Position numbers and translations under genes: made by a program. The notes below the pieces were generated by a model. The model made no database searches. It was not told where the DNA came from and worked only from the letters and a program-made list of their open reading frames with translations. DNA of 64,000 nt from Thermococcus celer Vu 13 = JCM 8558 (GTDB lineage: Archaea > Methanobacteriota_B > Thermococci > Thermococcales > Thermococcaceae), in NCBI RefSeq assembly GCF_002214365.1, contig NZ_CP014854.1:992001-1056000 (forward strand), given 5' to 3'. This document shows, in pieces, positions 32,929 through 41,270 of the stretch; positions within the stretch are counted from its first letter, which is position 1, and every line of letters starts with the position of its first letter.

Positions 32929-33381
32929 ATGGAAAAAAAGGAGAAGGGGAAGATTCGGGTACTCGTCGGCGGGGTCTTCGACATCCTGCACGTCGGTCAC
33001 GTTCATTTTCTCAGCCAGGCAAAGGCTCTTGGGGACGAGCTAATCGTGATAGTGGCCCACGACGAGACCGTCAGACAGCAGAAAGGGAGGAAACCGGTTA
33101 ACAGCGCCGAGGACAGGGCGGAGCTCCTGAAGGCTCTTAAGGTCGTGGACGAGGTCTACATCGGTTCTCCGGGGAGAGTAGACTACGAACTGGTGAAGAG
33201 GATAGACCCTGACGTGGTGGCCATAGGGCCCGACCAGGCCTTCAACTGCGAGCGCCTCAAGAAGGAGCTGAGGGAACACGGGATAGACGCGGAGGTCATG
33301 AGGATACCCTACCTCTACAAAAAGGACAGGGCGAAGACCAGCAAGATAATCCAGAGGATAGTGGAGACGTTCTGCGAGTGA
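32929..33381 (+). CDS. ribL: Archaeal FAD synthase
   Basis: A 150-residue cytidylyltransferase-fold protein with [15 protein letters not shown] (HxGH nucleotide motif), the basic [19 protein letters not shown] segment and C-terminal [13 protein letters not shown]. Archaeal RibL adenylates FMN to FAD. It starts 1 bp after the PUA-protein stop codon. Confidence 0.88.
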   Translation: MEKKEKGKIRVLVGGVFDILHVGHVHFLSQAKALGDELIVIVAHDETVRQQKGRKPVNSAEDRAELLKALKVVDEVYIGSPGRVDYELVKRIDPDVVAIGPDQAFNCERLKKELREHGIDAEVMRIPYLYKKDRAKTSKIIQRIVETFCE

Positions 33382-33436
33382 TTTTAGCCTCTTATTCTAC
33401 GGACAGGGGGATGAGAGAGCTGGGGCTGGATTTTAT

Positions 33437-33452
33437 GAACTGATTTCAGTTC
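33437..33452. repeat. Perfect 16-bp palindrome GAACTGA-TT-TCAGTTC
   Basis: The arms are 7 bp with a 2-bp spacer. The palindrome is between the convergent ribL gene and the RHH-ParA-FtsZ block, 24 bp from the RHH stop codon. No T-tract follows, so it is not an obvious terminator. It could be a binding site for the RHH protein. Confidence 0.55.
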
Positions 33453-33475
33453 TGGCTTGAACACCTGGGTTAACG

Positions 33476-33787
33476 TCAGAGTCTGAATCTCTCCATGTAC
33501 CCCCTCAGGAACTCCGGGTCCTCTTTCTTAACGGCGCTCATCAGCTCGTCGAACTTCTTCTCACCGAGGGCGAGTTTCAGGTAGTAGTACAGGTTGACCG
33601 CGTCCTCCACGATGACGCTCTGCCTCCTCCCCTCCTCGCCGTAGAGCTCTATGAGCTTCCTGTTCATGTCGAGGCTTATGTAGAGGGTCTTCTGCTTCTT
33701 CTCCTTCTTAAGATCCCTGGATTTGGCCTTCTGCTCCTTCCTGGGCTTCGAAGGCCGGGTGAGCTCGTTAACGGAACCGTCAAACAA
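33476..33787 (-). CDS. Ribbon-helix-helix protein downstream of ParA (candidate segregation partner)
   Basis: A ~103-residue protein with a basic, probably disordered N-terminus (SKPRKEQKAKSRDLKKEKKQ) and an RHH-type core (KTLYISLDMNRKLIELYGEE, RRQSVIVEDAVNLYYYLKLA). Small DNA-binding RHH proteins commonly pair with ParA/SegA ATPases. The only start candidate near full length is TTG at 33787; an initiation inside the basic tail is also possible. The gene overlaps the ParA frame by 112 bp, which is unusual for this genome. Confidence 0.68.
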   Translation of the reverse strand: MFDGSVNELTRPSKPRKEQKAKSRDLKKEKKQKTLYISLDMNRKLIELYGEEGRRQSVIVEDAVNLYYYLKLALGEKKFDELMSAVKKEDPEFLRGYMERFRL

Positions 33788-34569
33788 CCGAGGGATTTTA
33801 TTCCTTCGACAATTTCAACCACCTCTCTCGCGAGCTTTAGAAGGGCCCTGGAGGCCCTACCGTCCCCATCGAACTCAAAGATGCTCATCCCCTGGCCCTG
33901 GGCCTTCTCGAGGGCAATCGCCTTAGGAATGGTCGTGAGAATCGGGGCGTCCGGGTAGGTTTCCTTGAGCTCCTTGAGGCGCATCTTCGGAACCTTCGTC
34001 TGGCGGGTGAACTTGTTGGGCACGAGGCCGAGCAACTTAAGGTTCTCGTTGGTCTCCTCGCGGATCATGCGCATGAGGTTGAACATGAGCTGCATCCCGA
34101 TGACGCCGAAGTAGCTCAGCTCGAGCGGTATCAGGACGTAGTCCGAGGCGGTGAGCGAGTTCACGAGGAAGATGCCCATGCTCGGGGGGTTGTCTATGAG
34201 GACGTAGTCGTAGTCCGGGAGTATCGGCGTGAGGGCCTTCTCGAGCCTCCTCTCGCGGTTGTAGGCGTTGATTATCTCTATCTCCTTGGCGGAGAGGTTG
34301 AGGTGGCTCGGTATGAGGTCGAGGTTCTCCCTTACCTGAACCACCGTGTCCCCTATATCGCTCTCCCTCGTCATCAGAGTTCCCACGTTGGACTCGCCGT
34401 ACCGGAGGACGTCCATGCCTATGAGCCCGAAGGTTAGGTTGAACTGAGGGTCAACATCCACGAGAAGAACCCTTTTGCCCATATCGGCAAGCGCATGCCC
34501 GAGGTTCATGGTCAGGGTGGTCTTTCCGACCCCGCCCTTCTGGTTGGCTACGCTGATGACCACTGCCAT
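33676..34569 (-). CDS. ParA/MinD-family ATPase
   Basis: A 297-residue ParA. It has deviant Walker A QKGGVGKTTLTMN (~10-22), Walker A' VDVDPQFNLTFG, Walker B YVLIDNPPSMGIF. Typical ParA proteins end near EIVEG (~residue 251). Here the frame runs on for ~45 low-complexity Arg/Pro/Ser-rich residues, in the shadow of the RHH gene. A stop codon (GAA TAA) lies in the +1 frame exactly at the expected end, so a single-base change may have extended the protein. Start ATG at 34569 follows AGGTGGTCCC. FtsZ is 29 bp upstream, in the same operon. Confidence 0.88.
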   Translation of the reverse strand: MAVVISVANQKGGVGKTTLTMNLGHALADMGKRVLLVDVDPQFNLTFGLIGMDVLRYGESNVGTLMTRESDIGDTVVQVRENLDLIPSHLNLSAKEIEIINAYNRERRLEKALTPILPDYDYVLIDNPPSMGIFLVNSLTASDYVLIPLELSYFGVIGMQLMFNLMRMIREETNENLKLLGLVPNKFTRQTKVPKMRLKELKETYPDAPILTTIPKAIALEKAQGQGMSIFEFDGDGRASRALLKLAREVVEIVEGIKSLGCLTVPLTSSPGLRSPGRSRRPNPGILRRRRSRRPST

Positions 34570-34598
34570 GGGACCACCTGCCAAAGGTAAAGAAAGGG

Positions 34599-35843
34599 TC
34601 AGGCGATGTCTATGAAGTCATCGAGGACCCTCTTAACGTGGACGGGGAGTTCTTTAGCCTCCTTCTTGGAGATGGCGTTGAATATCCTGTCGAAACCATC
34701 GTCATTGGACTTGAATGGCTTGGCGGGCTTGGGGGCTATGATGTTCTCCTTGAACGAGGAGCCAACGCGGAGGGCATGCTCGCCCCCGAGTATGTTGGGA
34801 GATTCAACCCCAGTCATTATAACCATGGCCCTGACGACCTTGCCCATGTCCTCGTCTATCCTGGCCCCCCACTTGATTTCGCTCTTCTCCCCGAGCTTCT
34901 CGTAAACGACGTTCATGGCGTCGTTTATCTCGCCGAGGCTGACGTCAGGCCCGACGGTGAAGTGGACCAGGGCTTTATCGCCGCTCCCGTACTTAACCTC
35001 GAGCATCTTGTTCTCGAGGGCGTTCTTGACGGCATCGACGGCTCTGTTGCTTGAATCGCTCTCGCCTATCCCTATCAGCGCCGCGCCGCCGTTGTGCATG
35101 ACGCTGTAGACGTCGGCGAAGTCGATGTTCACCATCGAGGGGAGCTTTATGGTCTCGGTTATGCCCTTGACCATCCTCGCTATTATCTCGTCGGCGAAGC
35201 GGAAGGCCGCGTTTATCGGGAGCTTCGGCACGAGTTTGAGGAGCCTGTCGTTCTCGATTATGATGACGGTGTCGGAGTAGTACATGAGGGCCTTTATTCC
35301 GGCCTTGGCCTTCTCGATCCTCACCTTGCCCTCGTTCTTGAACGGGTAGGTTACAACACTGACAACGAGCGGTTCCCTGAAGCGACCGTTGTGCCTGGCA
35401 CGCTCCTTAATCACCTTGGCGACGACAGGGGCCGCTCCAGTACCGGTGCCGTTACCCATACCTGCGGTTATGAACACGAGGTCGGCGTCACCGATGGTCT
35501 CGGCGATCTCGTGGGCGCTCGCCTCGGCCGCACGGTAGCCTACTTCCGGATCCCCACCCGAGCCCTTTCCCTGCGTTATCTCCTTGCCGAGAAGGAGCTT
35601 TTTGTGGGCTTTTACTCTGGCCAGATGCTGTGCGTCCGTGTTCATGGCTATGAGCTCGGCACCCTGAACACCGAGCTCGTAGAGCCTGCTTATGGTGTTG
35701 TTTCCGGAACCACCAACCCCAACTATAACGATTCTTATCAGATCGTTGAGATCCCCATCAGGAAAATCCTCCAGCTTTGCGGTCTTGGCGTCGTCGTCCA
35801 GATCGAGTTTTATTCCTGCCTGCTCCAGGAGTTTAAACACCAT
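34599..35843 (-). CDS. ftsZ: Cell division GTPase FtsZ
   Basis: A 414-residue tubulin homologue: [14 protein letters not shown] (nucleotide-binding), [17 protein letters not shown] (tubulin signature, ~130-146), AIIEN-type [11 protein letters not shown]7 region and [11 protein letters not shown]. An N-terminal extension of ~35 residues and a C-terminal tail ([31 protein letters not shown]) flank the core. Two FtsZ classes occur in Euryarchaeota; the linked RHH and ParA genes fit the FtsZ2-type neighbourhood seen elsewhere. Promoter TATA CTTAAAAT near 35885. Confidence 0.95.
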   Translation of the reverse strand: MVFKLLEQAGIKLDLDDDAKTAKLEDFPDGDLNDLIRIVIVGVGGSGNNTISRLYELGVQGAELIAMNTDAQHLARVKAHKKLLLGKEITQGKGSGGDPEVGYRAAEASAHEIAETIGDADLVFITAGMGNGTGTGAAPVVAKVIKERARHNGRFREPLVVSVVTYPFKNEGKVRIEKAKAGIKALMYYSDTVIIIENDRLLKLVPKLPINAAFRFADEIIARMVKGITETIKLPSMVNIDFADVYSVMHNGGAALIGIGESDSSNRAVDAVKNALENKMLEVKYGSGDKALVHFTVGPDVSLGEINDAMNVVYEKLGEKSEIKWGARIDEDMGKVVRAMVIMTGVESPNILGGEHALRVGSSFKENIIAPKPAKPFKSNDDGFDRIFNAISKKEAKELPVHVKRVLDDFIDIA

Positions 35844-35908
35844 CGCCCCAACCCCCTCAACACGTCTGGCTTTTGATGAGCTTTATTTTAAGGTGTGATT
35901 TCAGCGGC

Positions 35909-36100
35909 TTATTTTAGGACGTAGTCGGGCGTTGAGCGTTCTTCAGTCTCAAGTTGATAGAGTTCTTTCTTCAGAAGCTCTCGAATCGCTTCCCTGATGA
36001 CCTCGCTCCGGTTGGGGTAAACCCCCCTCTTAACAAGCTGGTCCATGGCGTTAATCAGACCCTGCGGGAGCTGTACACTGATGATACGCATTTTGCTCAT
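35909..36100 (-). CDS. CdrS-like ribbon-helix-helix regulator
   Basis: A 63-residue RHH protein: beta strand MRIISVQLPQGLINAMDQLV, then RGVYPNRSEVIREAIRELLK. It lies 65 bp upstream of ftsZ on the same strand. In haloarchaea the RHH protein CdrS is encoded beside ftsZ2 and controls cell division genes; size, fold and position match. That is inference for this organism. GGTGGTGCAGG precedes the ATG. The upstream 180 bp is unusually AT-rich and palindromic. Confidence 0.82.
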   Translation of the reverse strand: MSKMRIISVQLPQGLINAMDQLVKRGVYPNRSEVIREAIRELLKKELYQLETEERSTPDYVLK

Positions 36101-36127
36101 TCCTGCACCACCCAGTTCAGTAAGCCG

Positions 36128-36310
36128 CTGGAATAGTTAGTGATTTAATTAGTTAAATACTTTGCGGATGGTTGATAATATTACCATAATATTAATCTCA
36201 AAAAATTTTTGAAAAAAATCCAAAAATCAGAAAAATAGCTCAGAAGCACAAAAATCCGGGGAGAGAAAGGATTTTAACATCGAATATCTCAGCCAGATTC
36301 GGGGGGTTTG
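36128..36310. promoter_or_regulatory. AT-rich divergent control region of the CdrS-like and Cgi121 genes
   Basis: The region is much more AT-rich than its surroundings. It contains TTTAA-TTAG-TTAAA (an inverted repeat) near 36143-36156, and TAATATTACCATAATATTA near 36176-36194, itself a repeat of AATATTA. A long A-tract region follows to ~36260. TATTTAACT on minus (~36150) is a likely TATA for the RHH gene. These repeats are candidate RHH operators. Confidence 0.5.
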
Positions 36311-36718
36311 ATGAAGGAAATAACGGAAAAACTCCACATCACGAAAGTCCACGTCGAAGATGCCGAGAGCCTTATTCCGAAGCTCGGTGGAGACGTTCAG
36401 GTAGTCAGCGCCCCCTGCTGGGAGGCGGTCGCTTTCGCGGCATTGATGGCACTACGTTCATTCAAAAGAGGTACGAACCACGCAAGAACCCTTGGGGGAG
36501 AACTGCTCCTCCGACTCGCGGGAACGCTTCAGATAAAGGATGCCATAGCCCAAAACGGGATAAAAAACGGGGAGAACTACCTGGTCGTCTTCGGAACCCG
36601 TGAGAGGGCTCTGGAAGTTCTAACCGAACTCAACCTGAGGGAGCGTCCTATGACAGACTGCAGGGAGGAAAGATTGAAGACTTTTCTTGAAAAAGCGGCA
36701 CTCGTTGAAGTTTTGTAA
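36311..36718 (+). CDS. cgi121: KEOPS complex subunit Cgi121
   Basis: A 135-residue protein matching Cgi121: VQVVSAPCWEAVAFAALMAL, FKRGTNHARTLGGELLLRLAG and KDAIAQNGIKNGENYLVVFG. It is the tRNA-recruiting subunit of KEOPS, which makes t6A37. ATG at 36311 is preceded by GGGGGGTTTG; a TTG directly before it is possible. Confidence 0.86.
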   Translation: MKEITEKLHITKVHVEDAESLIPKLGGDVQVVSAPCWEAVAFAALMALRSFKRGTNHARTLGGELLLRLAGTLQIKDAIAQNGIKNGENYLVVFGTRERALEVLTELNLRERPMTDCREERLKTFLEKAALVEVL

Positions 36719-36802
36719 ATCTCTTCTGCATGTTTCTGTACATTATTGAGGATAGGTTTATAAAAGCCCTCCCTCATCTCCGAAGTGCTTGAGGTGATGC
36801 TA

Positions 36803-37981
36803 ATGAGATATAAGAAGCGCAAATACTTCCTCGCCGGCAGGATAAACCTCATCCAGCGCTCGAAAATCAGGGAGCTCTTTGAGAAAGCAAGGAAGATGGA
36901 GAACGTTATCTCCCTCGGCATCGGCGAGCCGGATTTTGACACCCCTCAGGTCATCAAGGAGGCCGCGAAAAGGGCCCTGGATGAAGGTTACACCCACTAC
37001 ACCCCCAACGCGGGTATTCCCGAGTTCCGCGAGGCCATAGCCGAGTACTACAGGACCCACTACAAAGTCGATGTATCACCTGAAGACATAATAGTCACCG
37101 CCGGCGCTTACGAGGCGACATATCTGGCCTTTGAGACCCTCCTTGAAGAGGGGGACGACGTCATAATCCCCGATCCGGCCTTCGTGTCCTACGTTGAGGA
37201 TGCCAAGATAGCCGAGGCGGGCATAATAAGGATACCCCTCAGGGAGGAGAACGAGTTTCAGGTCGACCCAGATGAACTCGTAGAGGCCATAACCAAACGC
37301 ACGAGGATGCTCGTCATCAACTATCCCAACAACCCCACCGGCGCGGTTCTCCGAAAAAAAGTCGTTAAAGCCATCGCGGACATAGCGGAGGATTATAATA
37401 TTTACATACTCAGCGACGAACCCTACGAGCACTTCCTTTACGAGGGGGCGAAGCACTACCCGATGATAAAGTACGCCCCGGACAACACCGTCCTGGCCAA
37501 CAGCTTCTCCAAGACCTTCGCCATGACGGGCTGGAGGCTCGGCTTCACCATAGCCCCGAGGCAGGTCATCCGGGATATGATAAAGCTCCACGCGTACATT
37601 ATCGGAAACGTTGCCTCCTTCGTGCAGATGGCCGGGATCACCGCCCTGAGGGACAAGAGGAGCTGGGAAGCCCTCGAACGTATGAGGCAAACCTACGCCG
37701 AGAGGAGGAGAATAACTCTGAAGCATCTGGAGAAGATGCCGCACGTAACCCCGTTCAGGCCAAGGGGTGCCTTCTACATCTGGGCGAAGATAGACCCGAG
37801 CCTGGACATGAGCAGTGAGGATTTCGCGGAGTGGTTACTTGAGAACGCCGGTGTCGTCGTCATCCCCGGAACCGCCTTTGGAAAAGCCGGCGAGGGCTGG
37901 ATAAGGATAAGCTACGCTACCAAGAAGGATCAGCTCGTTGAGGCGATGCACAGGATGCACGAGGCGCTCTCAAAGCTCTGA
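36803..37981 (+). CDS. Aspartate/aromatic aminotransferase (class I)
   Basis: A 392-residue PLP enzyme: SLGIGEPDFDTPQVIKEAAK, YPNNPTGAVL (~178), LSDEPYEHFLYEG and the PLP lysine in SFSKTFAMTGWRLGF (~235-249). The C-terminal Arg in EGWIRISYAT binds the substrate carboxylate. It is similar to archaeal aromatic or aspartate aminotransferases; exact specificity is uncertain. Start ATG at 36803 follows GAGGTGATGCTA. Confidence 0.9.
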   Translation: MRYKKRKYFLAGRINLIQRSKIRELFEKARKMENVISLGIGEPDFDTPQVIKEAAKRALDEGYTHYTPNAGIPEFREAIAEYYRTHYKVDVSPEDIIVTAGAYEATYLAFETLLEEGDDVIIPDPAFVSYVEDAKIAEAGIIRIPLREENEFQVDPDELVEAITKRTRMLVINYPNNPTGAVLRKKVVKAIADIAEDYNIYILSDEPYEHFLYEGAKHYPMIKYAPDNTVLANSFSKTFAMTGWRLGFTIAPRQVIRDMIKLHAYIIGNVASFVQMAGITALRDKRSWEALERMRQTYAERRRITLKHLEKMPHVTPFRPRGAFYIWAKIDPSLDMSSEDFAEWLLENAGVVVIPGTAFGKAGEGWIRISYATKKDQLVEAMHRMHEALSKL

Positions 37982-38045
37982 CGGGGAACGTAACCTGGCG
38001 ACGTTCTGACCATCCACATCCTTTAGAGGAGAAGGAGGGATCGAA

Positions 38046-39251
38046 ATGGACAGAAGGTGGAGTACGGTCCTGCTTGACACCCTGGTCATGACGGCGGGGC
38101 TTGGAACCCTGACCATGATGAGCGTCGCGAAGCCCGATGTGATGGCGCACTTTGGAATAAGCGACGCCCAGTACGAGTGGCAGCACATAGCCTACGTTTT
38201 CGGCCTCTTCGTCGCGTTCCTCCTCGGACACACCAGGCTCTACGAGGGAAGCTTCAAGAGGAGCGTGGCCATAGCGCTCAGCTGGGCGGCGATACCACAG
38301 GCACTAATACCCTTCGCGCCCAACTGGAACACCGTGGTGTTCCTGAGGTTCGTGCAGGGTTTCGTCATTACGCTCGTGCCGCTCTTCAGCACCCAGATAG
38401 CCGGCTTCTTCGTTGCCGAGAGGCCCCTCGCCAAGGGTATAATACTCTCCGGTATCTTCTGGGGAGGGGTGTTCGGGAGCATAAGCGCCAAGTACGCGGT
38501 TAGGAACTTCGGCTGGAGGGGAGGTTTCCTGGTCACCGTCCTCGTGATGTACGCGGTCCTCGCCCTCTGGTGGCTCTTTGTGGAGGACTTCGAGATAATC
38601 CACAAAACGGAAGGCAACGCAAAGGTAAACGTCTGGAAGATGCCCTTCACGTGGGTGCTCGGCCTCACGTTCTTCCCGGCCCTGTGGGTCATATTCACAA
38701 TAATAGGCTTCTCATCCAGCATAGGCTACGAGCTCGGCTGGACCATGGGGCAGGTAGCAACACTCAGCACCGGACTCAGCGTATCAAAGGCCCTCTGGAG
38801 CATAGGCATGGGGTACGTGGGCTATCTCCTGTCGAGGAAAAACCCGAGTTCGAGGGGACTTTTCAAGGCCATCGTCCAGGTGATGATATTCTCCTACGCG
38901 GTGGCGTTCGTTGGTCTCGTGATCTACGGGAAGGCCATGCTCGATGGGAGTTACGGTCTGGCCCTCGCCTCCGTCGCCCTCGTCGGCGCCCTCCAGGGAA
39001 CGGGCCCGGCGTTCTGGACCAGCGCACCCGCGACCTATCCAAAGAGCATCTTCCCGAAGGCCAGCTTTGCCCTCGGCCTCATCTCGAACTCGGCCAACGT
39101 GATAGCACCGGGGCTCACCAACGTACTGGCTGGCCATAGCGTGGGGCTGGCCCTCGGCGAGCTGGCTTTGATGCCGCTCGTTGGAATTCTAACCCTCATC
39201 GCCGTCTCAAGGATGAGACTGCCAGTGGAGGAGCTCGGAGATGAGGCCTAA
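38046..39251 (+). CDS. MFS transporter
   Basis: A 401-residue membrane protein with ~12 hydrophobic helices. The loop 2-3 motif is weak (LLGHTRLYEGSFKRSVAIAL), but the two-fold 6+6 pattern is clear. GAGAAGGAGGGATCGA gives a strong ribosome binding site. The substrate is unknown. It overlaps the next small gene by 11 bp, so both are translated from one mRNA. Confidence 0.83.
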   Translation: MDRRWSTVLLDTLVMTAGLGTLTMMSVAKPDVMAHFGISDAQYEWQHIAYVFGLFVAFLLGHTRLYEGSFKRSVAIALSWAAIPQALIPFAPNWNTVVFLRFVQGFVITLVPLFSTQIAGFFVAERPLAKGIILSGIFWGGVFGSISAKYAVRNFGWRGGFLVTVLVMYAVLALWWLFVEDFEIIHKTEGNAKVNVWKMPFTWVLGLTFFPALWVIFTIIGFSSSIGYELGWTMGQVATLSTGLSVSKALWSIGMGYVGYLLSRKNPSSRGLFKAIVQVMIFSYAVAFVGLVIYGKAMLDGSYGLALASVALVGALQGTGPAFWTSAPATYPKSIFPKASFALGLISNSANVIAPGLTNVLAGHSVGLALGELALMPLVGILTLIAVSRMRLPVEELGDEA

Positions 39252-39570
39252 ACCACTCGTCGTTTCCTTTTTCCTTCTTCTCGCGCTCTTCTTCTACGGG
39301 ATAGCGGGAATGAGTTTCGGGGAGGAGTACAACTTCACGGGATACCTCATGGTCGGGAGCGTGCACCTGCTCTTCGCCTACGGGGTGTGGAGGGGACACG
39401 ATACGCTCGTGGATCTCGCCGCGTACATAGCCCTCCTTGACCTCCTCTTCGGACTCCTGTGGGTTATGGTTGGCCTCTCCCTCCCTGCGGTAACGCTGAC
39501 CCTGCTCTCGGCCCTTATCCTCGTCGTTCTGATGGACGGGGAAGTGAGAACGGAGTTGAAGATGCCGTAG
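39241..39570 (+). CDS. Small conserved membrane protein
   Basis: A 109-residue protein with four hydrophobic segments (LVVSFFLLLALFFYGIAGM, YLMVGSVHLLFAYGVW, LVDLAAYIALLDLLFGLLWV, LPAVTLTLLSALILVVLM). I do not recognise a family. Its overlap with the MFS gene suggests an accessory role to that transporter, but this is only positional. Confidence 0.7.
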   Translation: MRPKPLVVSFFLLLALFFYGIAGMSFGEEYNFTGYLMVGSVHLLFAYGVWRGHDTLVDLAAYIALLDLLFGLLWVMVGLSLPAVTLTLLSALILVVLMDGEVRTELKMP

Positions 39571-39584
39571 AAGCAAACTTTTCG

Positions 39585-39602
39585 CCAGCAAGCTTTTTTT
39601 CA
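39585..39602 (+). terminator. T-tract terminator after the MFS/small membrane protein pair
   Basis: A run of seven T after AAGC follows the stop codon by ~20 bp, on the coding strand. Confidence 0.5.
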
Positions 39603-39900
39603 AAAGAGTCCCTTTCGTGAGTGTTACACCCTCAAACGGGGCCATTGAACTCCGAATTCAAGATTAAAATGATCAAATTCAAGGGGTTTAGGATTCTCCC
39701 GCGCTCCGAAGGAGCGCCATCCAAAAGTAAACCACACCATAAAAGCTTTCTTAAGAAGAGTGAATTCAAAACCCAAGAGCAGTCTTTACCTTAGCAAACA
39801 CATCACAACCACCCTAAAAGGAGTCACGCCTATTTCCGCCAGCGCTTTGCGGAGCAGGAACCTGTTCCGGGGGTGTGGGGGCGGAGCCCCCTTGTCTTTC
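39603..39900. other. Hairpin-rich 300-bp non-coding stretch beside tRNA-Arg
   Basis: No convincing ORF. Three short perfect hairpins occur: GCGCTCC-GAA-GGAGCGC (39701-39717), GGAAC-CT-GTTCC (39857-39868) and GGGGGC-GGA-GCCCCC (39877-39891). A weaker CCGC...GCGG pairing is near 39838-39852. The last hairpin is just 14 bp past the tRNA 3' end. It may be a tRNA 3'-trailer, a structured RNA or a decayed element; no integrase-like sequence is seen. Confidence 0.45.
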
Positions 39901-39904
39901 GTTA

Positions 39905-39982
39905 TGGCGGGCCGGGCGGGATTCGAACCCGCGACCTTCGGCTCCGGAGGCCGACGCCCCATCCTGGCTAGGCCACCGGCCC
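39905..39982 (-). tRNA. tRNA-Arg (CCG), CCA encoded
   Basis: Cloverleaf read on minus: acceptor GGGCCGG with CCGGCCC, discriminator G at 39908 and genomic CCA at 39905-39907. The anticodon loop CTCCGGA gives anticodon CCG, flanked by TCGGC/GCCGA. The T-arm is GCGGG-TTCGAAT-CCCGC. No intron. A TATA (TTTTTAAAT) lies ~30 bp upstream on minus. Confidence 0.96.
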
Positions 39983-40115
39983 GTGCCCGTAGATATTTTC
40001 GGGAGGGATTTAAAAATCTAATCGTTCCTTCGCCAGAAAATGCACGAGACCAAAACGCAAAAACTTTTTAGTCGGGTTGTCCTACAAGGAAATAAAAAAA
40101 GAAGGGAGTGGTACC

Positions 40116-40481
40116 ATGGAACCCCACGAGTTCAAGCTCACGGAGGAGGGCATAAAGGCCGTTCTTCCCCCCCTCGAGGCCGAGATAATGGAACACATGT
40201 GGAGGGTGAAGGTTGCGACGGCGGGCCAGGTCTACGAGTACATGAAGGAGAAACACCCCGACATAAGACGCTCCACCATAAGCATCCTCATGAACCGCCT
40301 TTGCGAGCGCGGGCTCCTAACGAGACGGGTTGAGAGGGGAAGGGGCGGAATGAGGTACGTATATTCCATAACGACAACCCGCGAGGAGTTCGAGGAAAAG
40401 GTCGTCCAGAGCATCCTCGATGCCCTCATGACGAACTTCAGGGAGGCCACCTACGCCTACCTGTCCAGGATCAAGAAGTGA
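40116..40481 (+). CDS. BlaI/MecI-family transcriptional repressor
   Basis: A 121-residue winged-helix protein: PPLEAEIMEHMWRVKVATAG, recognition helix RRSTISILMNRLCERGLLTR, wing RVERGRGGMRYVYSI, and C-terminal dimer helices (EEKVVQSILDALMTNFREA). In bacteria BlaI represses beta-lactamase genes and is cleaved on signal from the membrane protease BlaR1. Here the next gene, 6 bp on, is a membrane M48 protease. ATG at 40116 was taken because the homologous region starts there and GGGAGTGGTACC precedes it. Confidence 0.86.
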   Translation: MEPHEFKLTEEGIKAVLPPLEAEIMEHMWRVKVATAGQVYEYMKEKHPDIRRSTISILMNRLCERGLLTRRVERGRGGMRYVYSITTTREEFEEKVVQSILDALMTNFREATYAYLSRIKK

Positions 40482-40487
40482 TGCGGT

Positions 40488-41270
40488 ATGCTGTTCATCA
40501 TCATGGCCCTCGAGGTTTTACTGGCCTTGATGGCCCTGAAGGAGCTCGGCCTGGGGATAGTCCTGGCCGCCTTCGGCTCCGTGGTCCTGCTTTACCTCTG
40601 GATCTCGACGAGGGACATCAAAGGGGGTTACATAACACTCGAGAGGAGCGAGAGCCCGTGGCTCTACGATGGCATAGCCAAAATGGCTAAAAAGGCCGGA
40701 CTCCCAATGCCAAGGGTTTACATCCTGGACGACTACATACCGAACGCCTACTCCTTCAAAAACACGATAGTCCTCTCCATGGGGCTCTTTGAGGTTCTCG
40801 AGGAGGATGAGATCCTCGCGGTGGCGGCCCACGAGCTCGGCCACATAAAGAACAGGGACACGAAACTATTTCCACTCTTGGCCTACGGCAGGCACCTGAT
40901 GATAACCTTCACGGCGGTGCTCATACTCCTGGCCCACAGGTCGGTCGTTACGATTACCGCGCTCGTCCTCTACGGTATCTACGAGGTGGCGAGGGCAAAC
41001 TTCCTTAAAAGCAGGGAGTTCAAGGCGGATGAAACGGCGCTCAGACTCCTTGACGTGCCCATGAGCCTCAAGAGGGCCCTCGAGGAGCTCAAATACTACG
41101 AGGACCTAAGGATGAACGTCAAAATGAGCGCCCTGCCGAGCATAGAGCCATCCATAGAGAGAAAGCAGAAGCCTGCCATAATGGAAACCCACCCAAGCTA
41201 CGACGAGAGGATATTCCGCATACTGGTGGAGATCAACGGCAACAACATGTTCAACAGGCGCATGCAGTGA
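40488..41270 (+). CDS. M48-family membrane metalloprotease (HtpX-like)
   Basis: A 260-residue protease. An N-terminal membrane segment (MLFIIMALEVLLALMALK...) and a second one (VLLYLWI) precede the catalytic domain. The zinc site is HELGHIKNRD (~114-123), and the third ligand Glu lies in SREFKADE (~177). Two more hydrophobic helices fall between them (LMITFTAVLILLA, VVTITALVLYGIY). It may act as protein quality control or as the sensor/effector of the BlaI repressor. Translation is coupled to the following dCMP deaminase (TGATG). Confidence 0.9.
   Translation: MLFIIMALEVLLALMALKELGLGIVLAAFGSVVLLYLWISTRDIKGGYITLERSESPWLYDGIAKMAKKAGLPMPRVYILDDYIPNAYSFKNTIVLSMGLFEVLEEDEILAVAAHELGHIKNRDTKLFPLLAYGRHLMITFTAVLILLAHRSVVTITALVLYGIYEVARANFLKSREFKADETALRLLDVPMSLKRALEELKYYEDLRMNVKMSALPSIEPSIERKQKPAIMETHPSYDERIFRILVEINGNNMFNRRMQ

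Noticed and set aside
33395-33450. Possible C/D sRNA (GGATGAGAG...CTGA) between ribL and the RHH gene
   Set aside because: The C box deviates (GATGAGA rather than RTGATGA) and no C'/D' pair or promoter is present; the CTGA belongs to the palindrome.
39603-39904. Integrated element at tRNA-Arg (attachment site)
   Set aside because: No integrase, no repeated tRNA 3' segment and no atypical gene block on either side; only hairpins remain.
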